A stretch of DNA of 64,000 nt from a bacterium. Lineage in GTDB: Bacteria > Armatimonadota > Fimbriimonadia > Fimbriimonadales > Fimbriimonadaceae. The notes below the pieces were generated by a model that saw nothing but the letters and a program-made list of their open reading frames with translations, searched no databases and was not told the DNA's origin. The DNA is taken from NCBI GenBank assembly GCA_013823945.1, contig PNMZ01000001.1, positions 1 to 64,000 on the forward strand, in the 5' to 3' direction. Shown here one piece after another: positions 24,943-33,744 of this stretch (position 1 is the stretch's first letter; each line of letters opens with the position of its first letter). Both the position numbers and the translations under genes were made by a program.

Positions 24943-25175
24943 CGTCGTAAGCCTCCCTCATCAATTTCATCCCACCAATCCAAAGTCATTTCGTCAACAG
25001 ATCGTCCGGAAACCTCACGAATCACTCCACTGTCAGAATCAAATAGACCATAGTCCATCCCCTCTCCATGCCGATACTCCTCATAATCCGACCAACCTAA
25101 TCCCGGCTCGCCATCATCCAGATCTTCATCGTTTCCACCCAAGAAACGGTCCCACAAACCGCTCAAGAATTCCAT
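24939..25175 (-). CDS. Small acidic protein of the tail operon
   Basis: 78 residues from the ATG at 25175, which shares its A with the TGA of the previous gene (TGATG). It is very acidic (GNDEDLDDGEPG, WWDEID) and has no recognised family. In siphophage and GTA operons one or two small proteins commonly lie between the tail tube and the hub or tape measure gene, some of them assembly chaperones. That is the only hint to function. Confidence 0.5.
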   Translation of the reverse strand: MEFLSGLWDRFLGGNDEDLDDGEPGLGWSDYEEYRHGEGMDYGLFDSDSGVIREVSGRSVDEMTLDWWDEIDEGGLRR

Positions 25176-25969
25176 CACGAGAGCACCACCGCTCCCTGAC
25201 TCACAAAGTCATAAGTAGAATCCACGACCGCTCCCCTTCCAAATCGAAAACCAAATTTCTTGATTAAGAAGCCACCCGACAAAACCGGCTGGCCCACCCC
25301 CGCATCAATTACAACTGCCAAAGGTGCTCCTGGGCTGTTAAAAGCATGAGCCAACAAACTCCCCGATTCCGCTGGTGCCGTCGGATATGCCCCTCCCACC
25401 GTCGCATTTCCAACGAGATCAACGCGCCACTTCTGCCGCTTTCCCGCCGAAATCAAATGCTCAAATTGGGCCAAGGCCATCGGTACCGCAACAACAACTC
25501 CATTGATCGTCACCGAAAATCCAACGTCCTTCCCCGCCAGTCCCCCAAAGGCCTTGTCAACGAGCGCAACCGAACCCGACGATTCAACCATCAATTCCAG
25601 ACGAGCCCGATAATCCTTCCGAACAACTACTGGCCACTCCCACTCATCCCCAATGCCCGAACCATCCTCAATAGCCGTCTGACCTTCAAAGACCCCCTGT
25701 TCAACGACCGCCCGATAATCCAATCCCGCCAAGCTCAGTGCCGAAACATCCAGATGCGTCACCTTCACCCCACCAGGCTTGGAACTCATCAGACCATTCG
25801 AAATCCGAACGTTTTGTTTGACCGCCGCTCGGGATTCCCCCGCCAGCACGACCGGCGTCACATCCGCAAATTGTGTGGAAGACACCACCTCCGCCTGCCT
25901 CAAATCCGCTAAGACCGAAACCCCGCCAACATCAAAAACCGATACATCAACTCCCGTCAAACGCGCCAT
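25175..25969 (-). CDS. Major tail (tube)-like protein
   Basis: 264 residues, almost all beta strand, no export signal. The gene order connector, terminator, this gene, then hub suggests a tail tube protein. Several parts look like tube-type strands (VEWEWPVVVRKDYRARLELMV-like repeats around 115-140 and FGFRFGRGAVVDSTYDF near the end). No family motif is certain. It starts one base after the stop of the tail terminator-like gene. Confidence 0.5.
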   Translation of the reverse strand: MARLTGVDVSVFDVGGVSVLADLRQAEVVSSTQFADVTPVVLAGESRAAVKQNVRISNGLMSSKPGGVKVTHLDVSALSLAGLDYRAVVEQGVFEGQTAIEDGSGIGDEWEWPVVVRKDYRARLELMVESSGSVALVDKAFGGLAGKDVGFSVTINGVVVAVPMALAQFEHLISAGKRQKWRVDLVGNATVGGAYPTAPAESGSLLAHAFNSPGAPLAVVIDAGVGQPVLSGGFLIKKFGFRFGRGAVVDSTYDFVSQGAVVLS

Positions 25970-26386
25970 CTACTCCCCCCGCTCCGCACATAGCTCACAC
26001 AGAAACTCCATCTTCAAATCAAACTCACCATCCCCCGCACTTCGCTGCTCAATCCAAACTCTACGAACCATCGGCAATTCCGCCACCCCCGCCGGACTGA
26101 CCGCAGCCAAAAGTTCATTCCGTAATGCTTCTGCATCCACCAACAGGGCCTCTGAAACAACTCCCAAAGCCACCGACCGCCGCACCAAAATTTCAAAACC
26201 CACCTTAAGCCGATCCACCATAACCGAATCCGGCTCAAACTCCAAATCCTGGGTAACCACCCGTGCAAAGGGCACTCCAAAGTCACTCTCCGGCGCATCA
26301 ACCGCTACCACAATCCCTGGCCATACCAACTGTATCGCGTCAACCACATAGCCCCGAACCGCCACCAAATCCGCAGACCAACTCAT
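25970..26386 (-). CDS. Tail terminator/completion-like protein
   Basis: 138 residues. An N-terminal amphipathic helix (LVAVRGYVVDAIQLVWPG) is followed by strands and a central helix, the layout of gpU-like tail terminator proteins, and the size is right. It overlaps the upstream head-closure-like gene by four bases. The role at the head-tail joint is inferred from order and size. Confidence 0.5.
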   Translation of the reverse strand: MSWSADLVAVRGYVVDAIQLVWPGIVVAVDAPESDFGVPFARVVTQDLEFEPDSVMVDRLKVGFEILVRRSVALGVVSEALLVDAEALRNELLAAVSPAGVAELPMVRRVWIEQRSAGDGEFDLKMEFLCELCAERGE

Positions 26387-26721
26387 CCGTCGAGTCGCTC
26401 CACAATTAATCGACCATGATCCGTCGCCAATCCCATCTCAAATCTCTGAGGATCAACCACCACCCGATAAAACACCCCGTTAAGCTCCAGTCGATCCCCC
26501 ACAGAAATCAAATCACAATCATCCAAATCCATCAAAACCACCGCCGGATTCTTCCCCTCAATCCCGAGTTCATCCATGACAAATTTCGGCGTCTTCTCCA
26601 CAAGCAATCCAGACATGAGTGCCCCAGAATCCCACTCACTGCGCACCAATACACCCCCGACAATCTCTGGCACGAGCGACCACAGCCGAAATTGATGCGG
26701 CTTCCAAACCAATCCCATCAA
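26383..26721 (-). CDS. Head-closure/head-tail joining-like protein
   Basis: 112 residues. The beta-barrel pattern near the C-terminus (SVGDRLELNGVFYRVVVDPQRF) matches the usual core of phage stopper proteins (gp16/HK97 gp7 type). It is coupled to its neighbours by four-base overlaps on both sides. It would close the head after packaging. Confidence 0.55.
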   Translation of the reverse strand: MMGLVWKPHQFRLWSLVPEIVGGVLVRSEWDSGALMSGLLVEKTPKFVMDELGIEGKNPAVVLMDLDDCDLISVGDRLELNGVFYRVVVDPQRFEMGLATDHGRLIVERLDG

Positions 26722-27299
26722 GCCCCCAACCCCGGTACTCGGTACCGTCCAAAAACCACAAGCGAACGGTCTGACAATAGCTCCGCAAATCGCGCCGGAG
26801 ATATCCCCGCCCGGTACTTAATTGTCACCGAGTCCTGCTTGACTGACTCCACATCATCATTCGATGCCGCTTCCAACATCGCAACCACATAACTCGCTGC
26901 CAAATCCCGAACCGCATACCAAATATCCGCTGGTATCTCGACCCCAAAACCCGGCCTCCCCGAAACAACCACCGCACCCGAAAGATTGTCTGCCAAAGCC
27001 AACTTCCGCACTGGCAATACTCCCTCCGGACAAGTCGTGAACTGCACAGATTCTCCGCCACATTCAACTCCCGAAATCAATCCAAACGGACGATCAAGCA
27101 GAACAACCCCACTCATCGAGTCAAATCGAAATTCCGCCATGGAGCCCGCCAAAAACGGACCAAAACCAACCATCATTTCAAGCTCACTGACCGCTCGGTC
27201 AACAAGCTCTCCAAAGTCAACGGTTGGCAAATCTGCAAACCCTGAATCATTCAAAAAACCAGTTACATCCGCCCCCACGGGCCAAGAATTCATTCCCAT
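26718..27299 (-). CDS. Head-tail adaptor-like connector protein
   Basis: 193 residues from the ATG at 27299, chosen because GGGAGG lies eight bases upstream. It has helices at both ends and a beta hairpin in the middle. The C-terminal helical part (YAVRDLAASYVVAMLEAAS) fits gp6/gp15-type adaptor proteins that dock below the portal. It is the first connector gene after the major capsid gene, which is the usual place. Confidence 0.55.
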   Translation of the reverse strand: MGMNSWPVGADVTGFLNDSGFADLPTVDFGELVDRAVSELEMMVGFGPFLAGSMAEFRFDSMSGVVLLDRPFGLISGVECGGESVQFTTCPEGVLPVRKLALADNLSGAVVVSGRPGFGVEIPADIWYAVRDLAASYVVAMLEAASNDDVESVKQDSVTIKYRAGISPARFAELLSDRSLVVFGRYRVPGLGA

Positions 27300-27333
27300 A
27301 AAATGCACCTCCCGAAGAACACAACAAGTAGGG

Positions 27334-27361
27334 GGTCAGGGCGCATAACACCACCCTGACC
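27334..27361 (-). other. Hairpin after the major capsid gene
   Basis: A perfect eight-base inverted repeat (GGTCAGGG / CCCTGACC) with a 12-base loop lies in the gap between the capsid gene stop (27376) and the adaptor start. There is no T run. Such a hairpin after a capsid gene can stabilise the capsid message or partly end transcription, raising capsid output over tail genes. Confidence 0.45.
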
Positions 27362-27375
27362 AACCCCATATCAGC

Positions 27376-28608
27376 CTAGCTACCCAAACCCGTTAGCTTA
27401 CAAATCGCCTGATCACGCAACACCTGGAGCCCCGCCCGGACACTCGCCCGGATCGCCACCTTGTTACTCGTGAAGTAATCCTCGTGCGCGTTCGTACTGC
27501 TCACAGTGAGATCACCGCGCATTTTGATCCGCGCATAGTCCGTGTCAATCACCATGCCCGTACCCGCTGTCAAAGCCTCACTCGCAACAATCTGAACTCC
27601 CCAGATTCGGCTCAACGGCGCATCACCCGGATGACCAAAAATGTAAAGTCCATCTGCCGTTTTGGTCAAAGCAAGTGCTTGGTAATTGTCACTATGCAAA
27701 ACTACCAAGTTCGGCTTCGCCCTCCCCTGAGTGCGGACCGTAGTCATCGCCTTCATGATCTGGTCGAACGAATTGTCAGTCCCCGCTGCTTGTGCTAAAG
27801 CACCCGTCTGACTATAAAGTCCAAGGATATTCACCCCTGTTCCATCGCCAACCGTAACCTGCTCGTCCAACTTCTGTCGAACCATCAGCTTCAGATCCTC
27901 ATCAATCAACGCCCGAACCCCAGGCTCGTCTTCCAACTGCTCTTCAGTCACCGGAAGATAAACCCCCAGCTTCCGAATATTGACCGTCGCCTCCGAGTAA
28001 GCAATCCCTGCCTCATCAAACGCCGCACTTTCCCCCTTTGCCGCCGCGCCATCTGTTCGCGTCGTCTGCTTCATAAATTTGACCGCGTTCTGTTCCGTCA
28101 CATCAATCCGAAGCAAGTCAATCAACTGCGGCGGTCGAGAAATCGCCGGAACCACACTGCCATCCCGAAACTGATGCGGTGCAAAACCAGACCCTGTGGT
28201 CATCGTCGCCTTCACTCCCAAAAACTCCAAAGCCGCTCGATCAAGCTCAACATCGCCAAACCGACCCCCAACTCGACCCTGCCAAGCCGCACTTTTCAAG
28301 AGCATGTCACTCGCCAATCCCCCCGAAGCCGCACCCAAGACTCGGTTCACCGGGCGGCTCATGTCTCGAGCCCTCACCTCAATTTCCTGCGCCGCCTCAA
28401 AAGCCCCCCGCGCCACTTCAAACTTCTTGCTGAGATCGTTAATCTCATCCATCATCTTCCGCAGACCCTCAAGGTCGTTTGCCGGAATATCTTTAACCGC
28501 TTGTCCGTCAACCAGCGACTTTGTGGCGTAGCCATCCCAACGCTCTTTGTATGCCATCCGCTTGCTCTCCAGCTCGCGCCCTAGTTCAATATGATTCGTA
28601 CCGCTCAT
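27376..28608 (-). CDS. HK97-type major capsid protein
   Basis: 410 residues. Residues 1-105 form a charged, coiled-coil delta domain (for example GLRKMMDEINDLSKKFEVA) that is normally cut off by the prohead protease. The rest matches the HK97 fold: KFMKQTTRTDGAAAKGESAAF, the long spine helix at EEQLEDEPGVRALIDEDL, QTGALAQAAGTDNSFDQI, and the A-domain (IWGVQIVASEALTAG, then MRGDLTVSSTNAHEDYF). AGGA lies seven bases before the ATG. It is intact, full length, and directly follows the protease gene. Confidence 0.92.
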   Translation of the reverse strand: MSGTNHIELGRELESKRMAYKERWDGYATKSLVDGQAVKDIPANDLEGLRKMMDEINDLSKKFEVARGAFEAAQEIEVRARDMSRPVNRVLGAASGGLASDMLLKSAAWQGRVGGRFGDVELDRAALEFLGVKATMTTGSGFAPHQFRDGSVVPAISRPPQLIDLLRIDVTEQNAVKFMKQTTRTDGAAAKGESAAFDEAGIAYSEATVNIRKLGVYLPVTEEQLEDEPGVRALIDEDLKLMVRQKLDEQVTVGDGTGVNILGLYSQTGALAQAAGTDNSFDQIMKAMTTVRTQGRAKPNLVVLHSDNYQALALTKTADGLYIFGHPGDAPLSRIWGVQIVASEALTAGTGMVIDTDYARIKMRGDLTVSSTNAHEDYFTSNKVAIRASVRAGLQVLRDQAICKLTGLGS

Positions 28609-28657
28609 TTCGCTTCCTATTCCCTAATCCCCTAATTCACCAAGAAATGCAACAAAA

Positions 28658-28674
28658 TTGTCAATTTTTGTCAA
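28658..28674. repeat. Two TTGTCAA half-sites before the capsid gene
   Basis: TTGTCAA occurs at 28658-28664 and again at 28668-28674, overlapping the end of the protease gene and about 50 bases upstream of the capsid start. The same heptamer, or its complement TTGACAA, is repeated four times around the repressor/sigma promoter at 37245-37294. It may be an operator. Confidence 0.35.
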
Positions 28675-29212
28675 TTCCGGCCCGGGACATGGCTTGTTCA
28701 AGCTCCAAAACATCGGCTATTCCTGCCCGATAACTCTTTTCAATACCCATCGCCTCCGCCCCCACTGCCGCTGGTAAAGTCACCAAGCTAAACTCCTTCA
28801 ACTCAATCTCTTTCAGCAATCGAACCCTTCGGCCATCACGCATCTCAAAATCCCAAATTCTCGGCAAATACCCAATACTGAGCCCCACTCGCTTCCCGGC
28901 CGCCAATCGTTCATCCGCAACTGTTTTCGCCGCCTGCGCCTCCGCCGTCGAGTGAAATTTCATCCCCACCAAGAGTCCGCGCTCATCTTCCTTGGCTTCC
29001 GTGACATATCCCACCGGAATTCCCGAGTGATCATGCCCTACCGCGACAAATCCTGTTCGGACAAATTCCCCCAAGTCTCCATAGGCTCCATCACAGATCA
29101 CGTCACCGTAACTATCAACAACATTCTTAACCGATGCATATCCGCGCAGTCCATCCCCAAGCTCACCCAGACCCTCGTTCTTATTTTCAATCCAAAACGT
29201 CTTTCGTTCCAT
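28661..29212 (-). CDS. Prohead serine protease
   Basis: 183 residues, HK97-family (peptidase family S78). Visible are GYASVKNVVDSYGDVICDGAY near the start, the His region (FVAVGHDHSGIPVGYV, catalytic His), and the nucleophile region KRVGLSIGY (Ser), followed by ELKEFSLVTLPA. The protease cleaves the capsid delta domain during head maturation. All key residues are present. It opens the minus-strand structural operon. Confidence 0.9.
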   Translation of the reverse strand: MERKTFWIENKNEGLGELGDGLRGYASVKNVVDSYGDVICDGAYGDLGEFVRTGFVAVGHDHSGIPVGYVTEAKEDERGLLVGMKFHSTAEAQAAKTVADERLAAGKRVGLSIGYLPRIWDFEMRDGRRVRLLKEIELKEFSLVTLPAAVGAEAMGIEKSYRAGIADVLELEQAMSRAGIDKN

Positions 29213-29331
29213 AACTCATTAATTAGATTCTGATTTCCCAATATCTCTGCAACATAGTAACGAAATTACCAAGACTCCAGTCTCCTCCATTCGCATATGA
29301 ATAAGTTTGAAAATGATCGAGGTCAACTGCA

Positions 29332-29874
29332 ATGAACTCCATCAAATCACCTGTGCGATGGATGACCGATAATAAGTACCAAAATGCTGCCATAGGTCAA
29401 AGGGCAATCGCCCACGCTGATTCCCAAGTTGGAATCCTCGAATCTGGCCCCAACCAGGGTCAGAGGGTCGAAGAATATCAGGAAATCTCTGGTCTCGGAC
29501 GGGGTGGCGGCTATCCGTGGTGTGCTTGTTTTGTCTATTGGTGTCTCGTCAAGTCAGGAACAAATCCCAAGTTTCTCCCCGCCGTAGGTGCATGCGCTGC
29601 CGTCAGGAACTGGATTAAATGGGCAAAGTCAAACAGTAAACGAATTCAAAAACCCCACCGCGGTGCCCTCTTTTACTGGTTAAACCAAGACCAAACCGGG
29701 CACATCGGCTTCTGCCTTGGACCTACTGTGCTCGGCATTTTCCGAACGATCGAAGGCAACACCGACCGCGAGCAAGGAAGCCGGGAAGGCGACGGTGTAT
29801 ACAAACGAACTCGAACCTTGTGGCAGCTCAAATCAAAACATCAATTCGGATTCATTTCCCTCGAAAACCTATGA
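29332..29874 (+). CDS. CHAP/NlpC-like cell-wall hydrolase (endolysin candidate)
   Basis: 180 residues without a signal peptide. The papain-like core is visible: Cys64 in YPWCACFVYWCL, His124 in TGHIGFCLG and a downstream acidic/Asn position (IEGNTD). This is the pattern of CHAP amidases/endopeptidases. It is followed with a four-base overlap by a holin-like gene, so together they form a lysis pair. It is transcribed away from the structural operon and together with the terminase genes. Confidence 0.8.
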   Translation: MNSIKSPVRWMTDNKYQNAAIGQRAIAHADSQVGILESGPNQGQRVEEYQEISGLGRGGGYPWCACFVYWCLVKSGTNPKFLPAVGACAAVRNWIKWAKSNSKRIQKPHRGALFYWLNQDQTGHIGFCLGPTVLGIFRTIEGNTDREQGSREGDGVYKRTRTLWQLKSKHQFGFISLENL

Positions 29875-30059
29875 ACGAACAACTTTTCACATCTCTTGCC
29901 GCAAACGGCCCTTGGGCTGCTGCCGCAGGATTCCTCCTGCATCAAGTCATCAAAGCATGGACAAACGATCGGCAACAACTCGTCATCTTACTAACAGAAT
30001 TCAAAGACACTCTGACGGCTTTGACACATGCTGTCCAAGAACTGAATAAACAAAACTAA
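29871..30059 (+). CDS. Small holin-like membrane protein
   Basis: 62 residues from an ATG overlapping the previous stop (ATGA). One hydrophobic segment (GPWAAAAGFLLHQVIKAW) is followed by a charged helix. This resembles small one-segment holins and is in the right place beside the endolysin-like gene. The function is inferred from size and context. Confidence 0.5.
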   Translation: MNEQLFTSLAANGPWAAAAGFLLHQVIKAWTNDRQQLVILLTEFKDTLTALTHAVQELNKQN

Positions 30060-30060
30060 C

Positions 30061-30309
30061 ATGGAAGCATTTCTCAAAAAACTCGGACTCGATATGCAAT
30101 CTCTACGACTTGCTTATCTTCTCGGTCGTAACCAAGGTCGCAAATTCGTAAAAGGTGCATTAATCTTTCCTGGAATAAGAATCATCGATCTCCAAGTCCA
30201 CGCCACAAAGCTCGGTGATGATCCCCAAGAACTAATCACAAAGCGAGACCTCATGCTCGAATCAATCCTCGATTTCATTGAGGAGTTCATCAATCTTGAC
30301 GACGACTAA
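30061..30309 (+). CDS. Hypothetical protein of the terminase/lysis operon
   Basis: 82 residues, not recognised. A helical N-terminus (MQSLRLAYLLGRNQGRKFVK) is followed by a strand and an acidic C-terminal helix. It begins one base after the holin-like stop and ends eight bases before the small terminase gene, so it belongs to the same transcript. Confidence 0.5.
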   Translation: MEAFLKKLGLDMQSLRLAYLLGRNQGRKFVKGALIFPGIRIIDLQVHATKLGDDPQELITKRDLMLESILDFIEEFINLDDD

Positions 30310-30317
30310 ATCTGACT

Positions 30318-30683
30318 ATGAGATACACCGACGCCCTGCGCCAGCAACTCTGCAACATGCTCGCCCAGGGCAAATCTCTGCGTGAAATCTGTGCCGATCC
30401 CAAGATGCCAAGTCTCACAACCGTCTATAACTGGCTCAGTCCCGGCAATCCGAAATTCAACCCAGAGTTTCTCGATCAGTACCGCGTCGCTCGCATGTGG
30501 CAAAGCGAAGCATTTCTGGAGCAAATTATCGAGATTTCCCGAAGTAAAGAACTCACAACCGATCAGAAGAAAATCCAAATAGATGCTCTTAAAACCGCCT
30601 CCGCTCGAATGGAAGGTCGAAAATATGGCGATGACAAACCACGTCAATTGACTGTCAAAGTTGTTTACGAAGACACCCCGTGA
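30318..30683 (+). CDS. Terminase small subunit-like protein
   Basis: 121 residues. An N-terminal helix-turn-helix (LREICADPKMPSLTTVYNWLS) is followed by a long helix and a C-terminal tail (RKYGDDKPRQLTVKVVYED), as in small terminases of the terminase_5/DUF-type group. It recognises DNA to start packaging. The next gene, the large subunit, overlaps by four bases. Confidence 0.75.
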   Translation: MRYTDALRQQLCNMLAQGKSLREICADPKMPSLTTVYNWLSPGNPKFNPEFLDQYRVARMWQSEAFLEQIIEISRSKELTTDQKKIQIDALKTASARMEGRKYGDDKPRQLTVKVVYEDTP

Positions 30684-31876
30684 ATCTCAATACCGAAATC
30701 CGACTTCCCCGGCTTCATCCTGCCCAAACACATGTCAAATTGGAAGCATCAAGATTCAACATTCTAGCCTGCGGACGGCGATGGGGCAAAACTGTCCTCG
30801 GGCTCGATCTCGCAATCCATTCCGCCCTCGATGGAAACGCCGTCGCATGGGCCGCCCCAACGTACAAACTCCTCGCAGAACCTTACCGTACCACTCAAAG
30901 CCTCCTGAGCCCGATCGTCAAACGGATCAGTCACGAAGATCACAGAATTGAACTAGTGACTGGAGGCACAATCGTTTTTTGGACTCTCAATGACATCAAC
31001 CTCGGCCGAGGCTACAAGTACAAACTCTGGATCATAGACGAAGCCGCCCACTCTCCAAACCTTCAAACAGCATTCGAGGGATCAATTCGTCCGACGCTCG
31101 TCGATCTTTGCGGCGACGCTTGGTTCCTCAGCTCCCCCCAAGGTCACAACTACTTCCATCGTCTTTTCCTCAAAGGTCAATCGACTGATCATCACAATTA
31201 CATGTCTTGGCAAATGCCAACCGCATCAAATCCGTACATCCACCCACAAGAGATAGCCGATGCAAAAGACGCCCTCCCCGACCGTACATTCCGCCAAGAA
31301 TTCCTCGCCGAATTCGCCCAGAACAAAGACACCATCTTTCAAAATTTCCACCGAAACATCACCTCGTTTCCAATCTCGGAGGCAAATCCAAGTCACACCT
31401 ACATTGCCGGAATAGACCTCGCAAAAGTTCAAGATTACACTGTCATAACTATCCTGAACGATCAGGGCCAACAAGTCTACTTCGATCGATTCCGCCGTCA
31501 ATCCTGGTCACAAGTTATCTCCCGGATCATCGCCGCATGTCAAAAATTCCGCGCACCTGCTGTGATAGATGCTACGGGGCTGGGTGATCCCATCGTAGAG
31601 CAACTTCAATCCGCGGGACTCACTCTGTTTCCTTTCCGTTTTACATCCCTCAGCAAAGAACCATTAATTCAATCTCTCGCCGTTAAACTCGAACAAAACA
31701 AGCTGTCTCTCCTCGACATTCCAGAACAAACCCAAGAGCTTGAGTCATTCCAAGCGATTGCAACCCCCGGCGGCGGCATCAAATACTCGGCCCCCCCTGG
31801 CCAACATGACGATTGCGTCATTGCCCTTGCTCTCGCTGCCTCAAAAATCGGCAACTCCCGACTGAGCGTGTTCTGA
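30680..31876 (+). CDS. Phage terminase large subunit
   Basis: 398 residues, compact but complete. The ATPase has Walker A ACGRRWGKT (Lys37), Walker B LWIIDEA (Asp120, Glu121) and the coupling motif SSPQGH. The RNase H-like nuclease has Asp246 in YIAGIDLAKVQDYT, Asp297 in AVIDATGLGD and a final acidic pair in HDDCVIALA. It pumps DNA into the prohead and cuts it. It is intact. Its stop codon directly abuts the stop of the convergent proline dehydrogenase gene with no base between, and no terminator is visible there. Confidence 0.92.
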   Translation: MNLNTEIRLPRLHPAQTHVKLEASRFNILACGRRWGKTVLGLDLAIHSALDGNAVAWAAPTYKLLAEPYRTTQSLLSPIVKRISHEDHRIELVTGGTIVFWTLNDINLGRGYKYKLWIIDEAAHSPNLQTAFEGSIRPTLVDLCGDAWFLSSPQGHNYFHRLFLKGQSTDHHNYMSWQMPTASNPYIHPQEIADAKDALPDRTFRQEFLAEFAQNKDTIFQNFHRNITSFPISEANPSHTYIAGIDLAKVQDYTVITILNDQGQQVYFDRFRRQSWSQVISRIIAACQKFRAPAVIDATGLGDPIVEQLQSAGLTLFPFRFTSLSKEPLIQSLAVKLEQNKLSLLDIPEQTQELESFQAIATPGGGIKYSAPPGQHDDCVIALALAASKIGNSRLSVF

Positions 31877-32833
31877 CTATTTCGCAAAAAGCGACTTCAT
31901 GATGAACAACACATTCGCCGGACGCTCCGCGAGCCGCCTCGTAAAGTACGGGTACCACGCCTCACCAAAAGGCAAATAAACCCGCACATTGTATCCCTCA
32001 TCGAGCAATTGCCGCTGCAGATCACGTCGTATTCCGTGCAGCATCTGCCACTCAAAGCTCTTCTTATCAATGCCACGGCTGACGACAAACCTTTTGAGTT
32101 CGTCAATAATCGCCGCATCATGGCTCGCAATCGCCGGGTATCTCCCCCGCACCAGGAGCTTCTTCGCCTGCTCCAAATACTTCCGGTCAACATCCGCTTT
32201 GGTCGGAAAAGCAATCTTCTCAGATTCAAGGTAAGCCCCTTTAACGATCCGCAGCCTACAACTGTCGCCTATCAGAGTCTCCAAATCCCCATCTGTCCGA
32301 TAGAGATAACTCTGAAGCACTGTTCCTGTATCAACAAACTCCATTCTCACCTTGCGGACGAGATCAATCGTCATCTGAGTATAAGGCGATCCCTCCATGT
32401 CTGCACGGACAAATGTCTCGGCACCAACCGCCTTTTCAAGTAACCGACGATAATTCGCCTCCGCCAAGTCCAAATCCTGATCCAAACCCAAAGCCGTCAA
32501 CTTGATCGAGATATTGATCGCATCCTTAAACTCCGACTTGGCAATTCCATCAAGCAAGTTCAAATAAGCTTGCGTTCCTGCTTCCGCTTCTTCCAATGTC
32601 GCGACATTCTCCCCCAAGAGATCAAGCGACACAAAAAACCCTTCCCGAGCTAATCCTTCCGCCGTAGAAATCGACTCCGCAAGCCCCTCACCCGCAATGA
32701 ACCGACCAACCATCGGCCGAAATAGCCGAGAAGAACGAACGAACCGTTCCACTCCCGGCAACCCTGCCGATTTCAAGATCAAAGTGCGAAAAACCATCTC
32801 CGTTGATGAGCCCGATTTTACTGAACTCGCCAT
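31877..32833 (-). CDS. Proline dehydrogenase
   Basis: 318 residues, the size of monofunctional FAD-dependent proline dehydrogenases of the Deinococcus type. The barrel motifs are present: FFVSLDLLGENV, INISIKLTALG, RADMEGS, LRIVKGAY, AIASHDAAII, FEWQMLHG, VRVYLPFGEAWYPYF and the substrate-binding RRLAERP. It oxidises proline to pyrroline-5-carboxylate. No P5C dehydrogenase lies beside it. It is a cellular gene sitting between terminase and portal. Confidence 0.9.
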   Translation of the reverse strand: MASSVKSGSSTEMVFRTLILKSAGLPGVERFVRSSRLFRPMVGRFIAGEGLAESISTAEGLAREGFFVSLDLLGENVATLEEAEAGTQAYLNLLDGIAKSEFKDAINISIKLTALGLDQDLDLAEANYRRLLEKAVGAETFVRADMEGSPYTQMTIDLVRKVRMEFVDTGTVLQSYLYRTDGDLETLIGDSCRLRIVKGAYLESEKIAFPTKADVDRKYLEQAKKLLVRGRYPAIASHDAAIIDELKRFVVSRGIDKKSFEWQMLHGIRRDLQRQLLDEGYNVRVYLPFGEAWYPYFTRRLAERPANVLFIMKSLFAK

Positions 32834-32841
32834 GATGTATA

Positions 32842-33744
32842 GTGCAATCCGTGGGCCAAGAGAAGTCTCATCGCCTGGAGATCGACAAAATCAAGACGTT
32901 AGTAATATTCTTGCCCCCCACCCTCGGCGATACAATAAACCACCGCGCAACCCTTCGATCTCTCTGCTCCGGTCTGCCAAATGCTAAAATAATTGCGATA
33001 TCATCAGGTTTAGGACTTGAAATACTACAGACGTGGCCCATTGACGGAGTCAAAGTCATTCCCCGAAAAAATGCCTGGTTTCACCTTTGGCAAGCAAAAC
33101 CTGATATAGCGCTTTTTCCATATGTTCAAAACAAATATTTACGACTTGCTGCCAGACTAAGGATTCCCACTCGAATCGGACTCTCCGGCGGCAAACATGA
33201 TGACCTTCTCACCCACCCTATCGCGAGAATTCCCGGCGAACATCAGATCTTCGACTTATCCGCCCGGATGCTTGCCGAGATCAATCTCGACCACCATGAA
33301 AACATCAATATTTCTGGAGAAATCTTGAATTTACCGCCCATTCTCGCCTTCATGACCGGCGGTTCTGAGCCTCAAAAAAAATGGCCCCTCCAGCATTTCC
33401 AAGAAACCGCCCTACACTTCAAAAACCAAAGTTACCAAATCATTAACATAGGTGGCCCTGATGAAAAAGGCGCCTTAAACTCAATCGCCGAAAAAGACAT
33501 CGCCGGGACTGCCAGTTGGGTCGAAACCGCGAACATCCTCGCCAGCGTCCAACTTCTCATCACCAACGACACCGGACTCATGCACCTCGCCGCTGCCGTC
33601 GGAACCCCCACCGTCAGCCTTTTCATGAAAGAATCACCCGCCGAGTACGCGCCCCTTGGCTCAAACCACATCCTCCTCACCCCACCCATAACTCCCGATC
33701 AAGTCATTTCCGCCGCAAACCAGCAACTGGAGAAACAATTTTGA
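32842..33744 (+). CDS. Family 9 glycosyltransferase (heptosyltransferase-like)
   Basis: About 300 residues. The N-terminal VIFLPPTLGDTINHRATL and the C-terminal donor-site motif ITNDTGLMHLAAAVGTPTVSLF are typical of GT9 enzymes that add heptose to LPS core. The start is uncertain (GTG at 32842 or 32851), because conserved sequence begins only around residue 20. It is divergent from proline dehydrogenase and followed by a GT4 gene whose TTG start overlaps its stop by four bases. Confidence 0.85.
   Translation: MQSVGQEKSHRLEIDKIKTLVIFLPPTLGDTINHRATLRSLCSGLPNAKIIAISSGLGLEILQTWPIDGVKVIPRKNAWFHLWQAKPDIALFPYVQNKYLRLAARLRIPTRIGLSGGKHDDLLTHPIARIPGEHQIFDLSARMLAEINLDHHENINISGEILNLPPILAFMTGGSEPQKKWPLQHFQETALHFKNQSYQIINIGGPDEKGALNSIAEKDIAGTASWVETANILASVQLLITNDTGLMHLAAAVGTPTVSLFMKESPAEYAPLGSNHILLTPPITPDQVISAANQQLEKQF

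Noticed and set aside
33516-33740. N-terminal extension of the GT4 gene at 33741
   Set aside because: Overlaps conserved GT9 coding sequence in another frame; the coupled TTG with GGAG is the better start.
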